From the NCBI GenBank assembly GCA_027017165.1, contig JALURF010000022.1:1-8795 (forward strand): a stretch of DNA of 8,795 nucleotides, written 5' to 3'. The translations under genes were made by a program, and so were the position numbers. Shown here in pieces: positions 5,877-8,795 of the stretch. This stretch comes from Thermofilaceae archaeon (lineage in GTDB: Archaea; Thermoproteota; Thermoprotei; Thermofilales; B69-G16). Numbering within the stretch: the first letter of the stretch is position 1; the number at the start of each line of letters is the position of its first letter. Under the pieces are notes generated by a model. The model was not told where the DNA came from, ran no database searches, and saw only the letters and a program-made list of their open reading frames with translations.

Positions 5877-6332
5877 ATGGGTAAGCTTTGGAGTTATATA
5901 CTTCCTCTTCCTGTGGAGTCTGTGGAACAGCTCGAAGTACTTCTATCAGTCTTCAGTTCGAGAATAACAGTTGAGTTGCTCAAGAATATAAGGCTTGAAG
6001 GCAAAACTTACCAGAAAGAACTACTGGAAAAATTGCCGTACTCGAGTAAAACAATAATACAGAAGTTAAAGCAGCTAGTTTCAGCCGATGTACTGAAGGA
6101 AGGAGTTGAGCCGAAGAAGACGAAGGGAAGGACTGTTTGGATAAAATGGTATACTCCTACGTTTATAGGCAAGTGGATTATAATGCTTTTGACACCTCTC
6201 GAGGAGATAGATCCGGTAGAGCTCTCCAATATATCCAAGGAGCTTTTTAGAATATATGCTAGAAGTTTAGCCGAGCTATGCTTGAATTTTAGAATGAAAC
6301 TCGAGGATTATCATGAAATACTCGACATATAA
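5877..6332 (+). CDS. Winged-helix transcriptional regulator (uncharacterised)
   Basis: A 151-residue cytoplasmic protein with a winged helix-turn-helix at about residues 20-95. A first helix runs around LEVLLSVFSSRITVELLKNI, the scaffold helix is KELLEKLP (47-54), and the recognition helix begins SSKTIIQKLKQL (56-67). A two-strand wing holds the basic stretch EPKKTKGR (78-85). The C-terminal 50 residues are helical and may form a dimer or sensor region; no known ligand domain is evident. It is ArsR/MarR-like in size and fold, but I do not recognise a named family. The ATG at 5877 is the only good start and appears leaderless. It stops three bases before the TTG of the PfkB-fold gene, so the two are almost surely translated from one mRNA. 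The divergent ECF gene 189 bases away is a plausible second target. Confidence 0.75.
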   Translation: MGKLWSYILPLPVESVEQLEVLLSVFSSRITVELLKNIRLEGKTYQKELLEKLPYSSKTIIQKLKQLVSADVLKEGVEPKKTKGRTVWIKWYTPTFIGKWIIMLLTPLEEIDPVELSNISKELFRIYARSLAELCLNFRMKLEDYHEILDI

Positions 6333-6335
6333 TAT

Positions 6336-7193
6336 TTGAATAAAATACCATATTTCCCGAGAGAAAAAGAAGCCGTTGACGTGGTCGTTTTCGATATGGC
6401 AACGCTAGATGTCAACTTGTGTTTCGATAACTTAGAAGATATAGAAAGTATTGATGATTTTTCTATAGAAGCTGGCGGCTCTGCGACTAGGATTATATCA
6501 TACCTGAATAATCTCGGCGTTAAAACGTTCTTTATGGGTAAGGTAGGAAACGATAAAACTGCTAGAAAAATACTAGACTCTATCATAGCGGGGGGTTCCG
6601 GTTTTTCATGTATAAGTGTTGTAGATTCTAAAACTCCTAAAGTCTTTGCATTGCATGATAGAAGTGGAAAGTGGAAGACTCTGGCACTGGGAGATAGTTC
6701 TCTAAGTCTCGAATCTCCTACAGAAGTCGATTGGGAGATTATAGACCGGAGCAAGGTGGTCTATTTAGGAGAGGTCCGTCGAGAAATCGTCGAGCTAGTC
6801 TCATCGTATTCGAAATCTAAAAATAAGATAGTAATCTACAAGCCGCTCTTACTTTTTCTTAAATACAGAATCGATGAGTTAGCTAAGGCTCTAGAGAATA
6901 TAGATGTCCTAATATTAGACGAGATGGCTCTAACGAGACTAGGCGCTGGAGAAAAACTCCGAGAAATACTCGGGTACGGGGTTAAGGGAATTATAAAGCT
7001 GAGCAAAGAGGTGGAATTATTTTTAAAAGATACGAGTATTCGTCTCTTGGATAATCTCGAAGGCGTGAATTTGAAGTTGTTTGGAGATTTATTTTCTGCT
7101 GGATTGATTAAAGGACTTTTAGACGGCGGCGATTTAAAAGAAGCGGCTAAATTTGGCTTTAAAATAGCATTAAAGAATTTGCTAAGTGAATAA
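6336..7193 (+). CDS. PfkB/ribokinase-fold protein with eroded catalytic motifs
   Basis: A 285-residue protein of the PfkB sugar/nucleoside kinase fold. The N-terminal signature is recognisable as AGGSATRIISYLNNLG (46-61) then GKVGND (68-73), but the usual Asn of GGxxxN is Arg52. The C-terminal signature, normally TGAGDAFxAGF, reads KLFGDLFSAGL (247-257). The presumed catalytic base D251 is kept, but the GA of the GAGD anion hole is replaced. The usual glycine-rich VTxGxxG nucleotide loop is KLSKEVE (221-227), with no glycine. It may be a kinase with an unusual pocket or a catalytically dead ligand sensor. The start is TTG 6336; no ribosome binding site is visible, and translation may be coupled to the regulator ending three bases earlier. 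ATG 6396 would remove the first strand of the fold. Its 3' end overlaps the convergent ftr gene by 12 bases. Confidence 0.75.
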   Translation: MNKIPYFPREKEAVDVVVFDMATLDVNLCFDNLEDIESIDDFSIEAGGSATRIISYLNNLGVKTFFMGKVGNDKTARKILDSIIAGGSGFSCISVVDSKTPKVFALHDRSGKWKTLALGDSSLSLESPTEVDWEIIDRSKVVYLGEVRREIVELVSSYSKSKNKIVIYKPLLLFLKYRIDELAKALENIDVLILDEMALTRLGAGEKLREILGYGVKGIIKLSKEVELFLKDTSIRLLDNLEGVNLKLFGDLFSAGLIKGLLDGGDLKEAAKFGFKIALKNLLSE

Positions 7194-8102
7194 TTCTTTA
7201 GCTTTTTCGATGGCTTCGCTTGTATACAGCTTATACGGGCCTAGTTTACCACCGAAGTTAGTGGCCGTTATTTTTACGACTCCTTCAACTTTTGAAGCTG
7301 CCATTATTCCAACGCCCATAGCTTTTAACACATCTTCGAACGTTAAGCCGTTGATCACTATTTCATATACACATTTAACCCCCTCGGGTACGAGGGTATC
7401 CTTTACTTTATCTCTTATCGTGGGGCATAGTAGATGATTCGTAGTGGCCGTCAACTTCGGATATTTTAAAGAACCGACTTTAGAACCCGACCTTACAATA
7501 CCGCCAGGGAAAGGCATGATGACGTTTTTACACTTCTTCCTTATACTGCTAACAGCGGCTTCGGCGGCTTTTAAGCCCGAATCTCCATCTTTTGCGAGTA
7601 TGATTATATTGCCGCCGGCCACAGCTTTTAGTACTCCTATAGAATCTTCGATTATAAACTCGCCCTCCATAACGGGGATATGCCAGAGCTTCATTCCATC
7701 TCTCTCCTCTAGATATTCAAAACCATCTCCGAATTTCGCCAGAGATTCGCCTATATTCATCTTCCTCTTAATCTTTCTCAAGCCGTCAAAGACGGCTGAC
7801 GTGGGGGAGGTAAGCACGCACTGGCCTATTCTCACTAAAGTCTGGAATTTGAGCTCAGGCACGGACCTGTGGTAAATATGAACCAGCACGCCGGGTCGCC
7901 CATCAGGGGTAGAGCTCGGAGCTACTAGCTTCTCTATTCCGGCTTCCGCGGGAGCCATGATGATGGAAGTGGCGAAGCCCGTGGCTACTCTCGCGGCTGT
8001 TAAAGCCCATTTCTTATTTTTAGCGGTTATTAGAAATCTAGTAGCGTACATCGGGAATGCTTCAGCAAAAGTTTCTTCAATTTCTACACCATTTAATAGC
8101 AT
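7182..8102 (-). CDS. ftr: Formylmethanofuran:tetrahydromethanopterin formyltransferase
   Basis: A 306-residue cytoplasmic Ftr, which moves the formyl group between formylmethanofuran and H4MPT, the second step of CO2 reduction in the archaeal C1 pathway (or the reverse in oxidisers). Alignable hallmarks with the Methanopyrus enzyme as I remember it: NGVEIEETFAEAFP (4-17), ATGFATSIIM followed by PAEAGIE, STPDGRPGV, RIGQCVLTSPTSAVF, then MEGEF, TPFPGGIV-like MPFPGGIVRSGSK, YEIVINGL and the C-terminal NFGGKLGPYKL. All main motifs are intact and the length is close to the usual 297. The ATG at 8102 is chosen over one at 8132: GGTGA lies five bases upstream, NGVEIE is the family N-terminus, and 8132 lies upstream of the predicted transcript start. 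Divergent mtd shares the promoter region. Confidence 0.96.
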   Translation of the reverse strand: MLLNGVEIEETFAEAFPMYATRFLITAKNKKWALTAARVATGFATSIIMAPAEAGIEKLVAPSSTPDGRPGVLVHIYHRSVPELKFQTLVRIGQCVLTSPTSAVFDGLRKIKRKMNIGESLAKFGDGFEYLEERDGMKLWHIPVMEGEFIIEDSIGVLKAVAGGNIIILAKDGDSGLKAAEAAVSSIRKKCKNVIMPFPGGIVRSGSKVGSLKYPKLTATTNHLLCPTIRDKVKDTLVPEGVKCVYEIVINGLTFEDVLKAMGVGIMAASKVEGVVKITATNFGGKLGPYKLYTSEAIEKAKELFT

Positions 8103-8107
8103 AAAAT

Positions 8108-8112
8108 TCACC
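8108..8112 (-). promoter_or_regulatory. Ribosome binding site deciding the ftr start
   Basis: GGTGA on the minus strand, five bases before ATG 8102-8100. It rejects the longer reading from 8132. Confidence 0.7.
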
Positions 8113-8137
8113 TTCAACGGATTAATAATCATTCAGT

Positions 8138-8153
8138 CAAAATATATATTTTG
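8138..8153. promoter_or_regulatory. Palindromic TATA shared by divergent ftr and mtd
   Basis: CAAAATATATATTTTG is a perfect 16-base palindrome centred at 8145.5. A start site 26 bases to the left falls near 8119, giving ftr a 17-base leader with GGTGA. One 26 bases to the right falls near 8172, giving mtd an 11-base leader with GGTGG. Both fit, so one element may serve two genes that act in the same pathway. Confidence 0.6.
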
Positions 8154-8172
8154 TTGGGTTATCTTTTAAAGT

Positions 8173-8177
8173 GGTGG
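8173..8177 (+). promoter_or_regulatory. Ribosome binding site supporting the mtd TTG start
   Basis: GGTGG, five bases before TTG 8183. The same bases contain in-frame GTG codons (8171 and 8174) that could serve as leaderless starts, so the site is suggestive rather than decisive. Confidence 0.45.
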
Positions 8178-8182
8178 TTTAC

Positions 8183-8795
8183 TTGTCATCTCGAGTGAAA
8201 ATTGGCGTTTTCAAGCTCGGCTGTATTGGTTGCGCGCCGCTTCTCGAATACCTTCTCGACGAGAGAGCTGAGCGTAAAGATATAATGGTGAGAGTCGCTG
8301 GTAGCGGGGCTAAAATGGCGGAGGAAGAGGCTTTAGAAGCCGCTAAAACGCTGGTCGAGTTTAAACCGGACTTTGCCATAGTAGTCAGCCCGAACGCCGC
8401 TCTGCCAGGTCCTACAAAAGTTAGAGAGTTTCTAAAAGAGTCGGGGATACCGACTATAGTTATTTCTGATGCTCCAGCGAAGAAGATAGTTGAAGATTTA
8501 GAGGGGAAGGGCTTCGGCTATATAATAGTCACAGCGGATTCGATGATAGGAGCTAGGAAGGAATTCCTAGACCCGACGGAGATGGCTATATTCAACGCAG
8601 ATGTGATAAAGGTACTCGCCGCCACTGGGGTCTTCAACATAATCTGTAGAGAATTAGACAGAGTGATAGATGCCTTTAAGAAAGGCGAAAAACCCGAACT
8701 GCCCAAAGTCGTTGTGAACTCCGAAACCGCCGTAGAAGCCGCCAAGTTCTCAAACCCATACGCTAAATCTAAAGCCATAGCCGCCTACGAGATGG
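8183..8795 (+). CDS. mtd: F420-dependent methylene-H4MPT dehydrogenase, 3' end missing
   Basis: About 204 residues of Mtd; the family has about 275-285, so roughly the last quarter lies beyond the right edge. Mtd reversibly reduces methenyl-H4MPT to methylene-H4MPT with reduced F420, in the cytoplasm. Conserved stretches match methanogen Mtd well: LLDERAERKD, GSGAKM, SPNAALPGPTKVREF, then SDAPAKKI, GFGYIIVTADSMIGARKEFL, DPTEMAIFNADVIKVLAATG and SNPYAKSKAIAAYEM. The N-terminal loop reads KLGCIGCAP where methanogen proteins have KCGNIGTSP, so two cysteines (C14, C17 from the TTG) replace Asn and Thr. The start is probably TTG 8183 after GGTGG. GTG 8195 (KIGVFK) and leaderless GTG 8171 or 8174 are alternatives, all in the same frame. 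It is divergent from ftr across an 80-base gap. Confidence 0.95.
   Translation, partial: MSSRVKIGVFKLGCIGCAPLLEYLLDERAERKDIMVRVAGSGAKMAEEEALEAAKTLVEFKPDFAIVVSPNAALPGPTKVREFLKESGIPTIVISDAPAKKIVEDLEGKGFGYIIVTADSMIGARKEFLDPTEMAIFNADVIKVLAATGVFNIICRELDRVIDAFKKGEKPELPKVVVNSETAVEAAKFSNPYAKSKAIAAYEM

Noticed and set aside
6311..6754. 147-codon minus-strand frame over the start of the PfkB gene
   Set aside because: The product is low-complexity Ser/Leu/Thr-rich with no fold signature, and the plus strand has the PfkB pattern.
7444..7875. 143-codon plus-strand open frame inside ftr
   Set aside because: It is antisense to a strongly conserved ftr gene and encodes a Ser/Pro-rich product with no recognisable motif.
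7182..8132. Ftr-like gene first considered as methenyl-H4MPT cyclohydrolase (mch)
   Set aside because: The NGVEIE, STPDGRPGV, PFPGGIV and YEIVINGL motifs are those of Ftr, not Mch.
8518..8778. 86-codon minus-strand frame within mtd
   Set aside because: The plus-strand mtd frame is highly conserved; this is its antisense shadow.
1..8795. tRNA/rRNA genes, CRISPR arrays, insertion sequences
   Set aside because: I saw no cloverleaf-like block, no regular repeat-spacer pattern, no transposase motifs and no terminal inverted repeats; coding genes fill nearly all the window.

Overview
The window reads as archaeal chromosome from an anaerobe that carries the tetrahydromethanopterin (H4MPT) branch of the Wood-Ljungdahl pathway. 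The firmest evidence is a complete ftr gene (formylmethanofuran:H4MPT formyltransferase) and most of mtd (F420-dependent methylene-H4MPT dehydrogenase). It is supported by CooC-type nickel-insertion ATPases, an F420-type FrhB/FdhB flavoprotein and an FdhD. TATA boxes about 25 bases upstream of starts, GGTG-type ribosome binding sites, several leaderless-looking starts, frequent TTG starts and heavy AGA/AGG/ATA codon use all fit archaea. Moderate GC and tight packing suggest a thermophilic or TACK-like lineage, or an Archaeoglobus-like one. The exact taxon cannot be fixed from this window.

Layout, left to right. Positions 1-5687 hold seven minus-strand genes, transcribed right to left: an ECF-type membrane S-component (5687-4926), a four-CBS-domain protein (4792-3878), fdhD (3843-3046), a CooC ATPase with the CxC metal motif (3016-2240), a divergent CofE-like gamma-glutamyl ligase (2153-1263), an FrhB/FdhB-like iron-sulfur flavoprotein (1219-245), and the N-terminus of a second CooC-like ATPase running off the left edge (123-1). 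From 5877 to 7193 a winged-helix regulator and a PfkB-fold protein lie on the plus strand as a two-gene operon. ftr (8102-7182, minus) converges on the PfkB gene and overlaps its end by 12 bases. mtd starts at about 8183 and runs off the right edge.

How they may fit together. Ftr and Mtd catalyse C1 steps on methanofuran and H4MPT, and they appear to be divergently driven from one palindromic TATA element. The two CooC-like ATPases point to CO dehydrogenase/acetyl-CoA synthase maturation, the end of the same pathway. The FrhB-like protein would pass electrons between F420 and an oxidoreductase such as a hydrogenase, formate dehydrogenase or heterodisulfide-reductase-like complex. FdhD would sulfurate a bis-MGD Mo/W enzyme, either formate dehydrogenase or the FDH-like subunit of formylmethanofuran dehydrogenase. 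The CofE-like ligase may act on a pterin or deazaflavin cofactor. The ECF-like S-component, winged-helix regulator and eroded PfkB protein around 5.7 kb form a possible uptake/sensing module that shares a divergent regulatory region.
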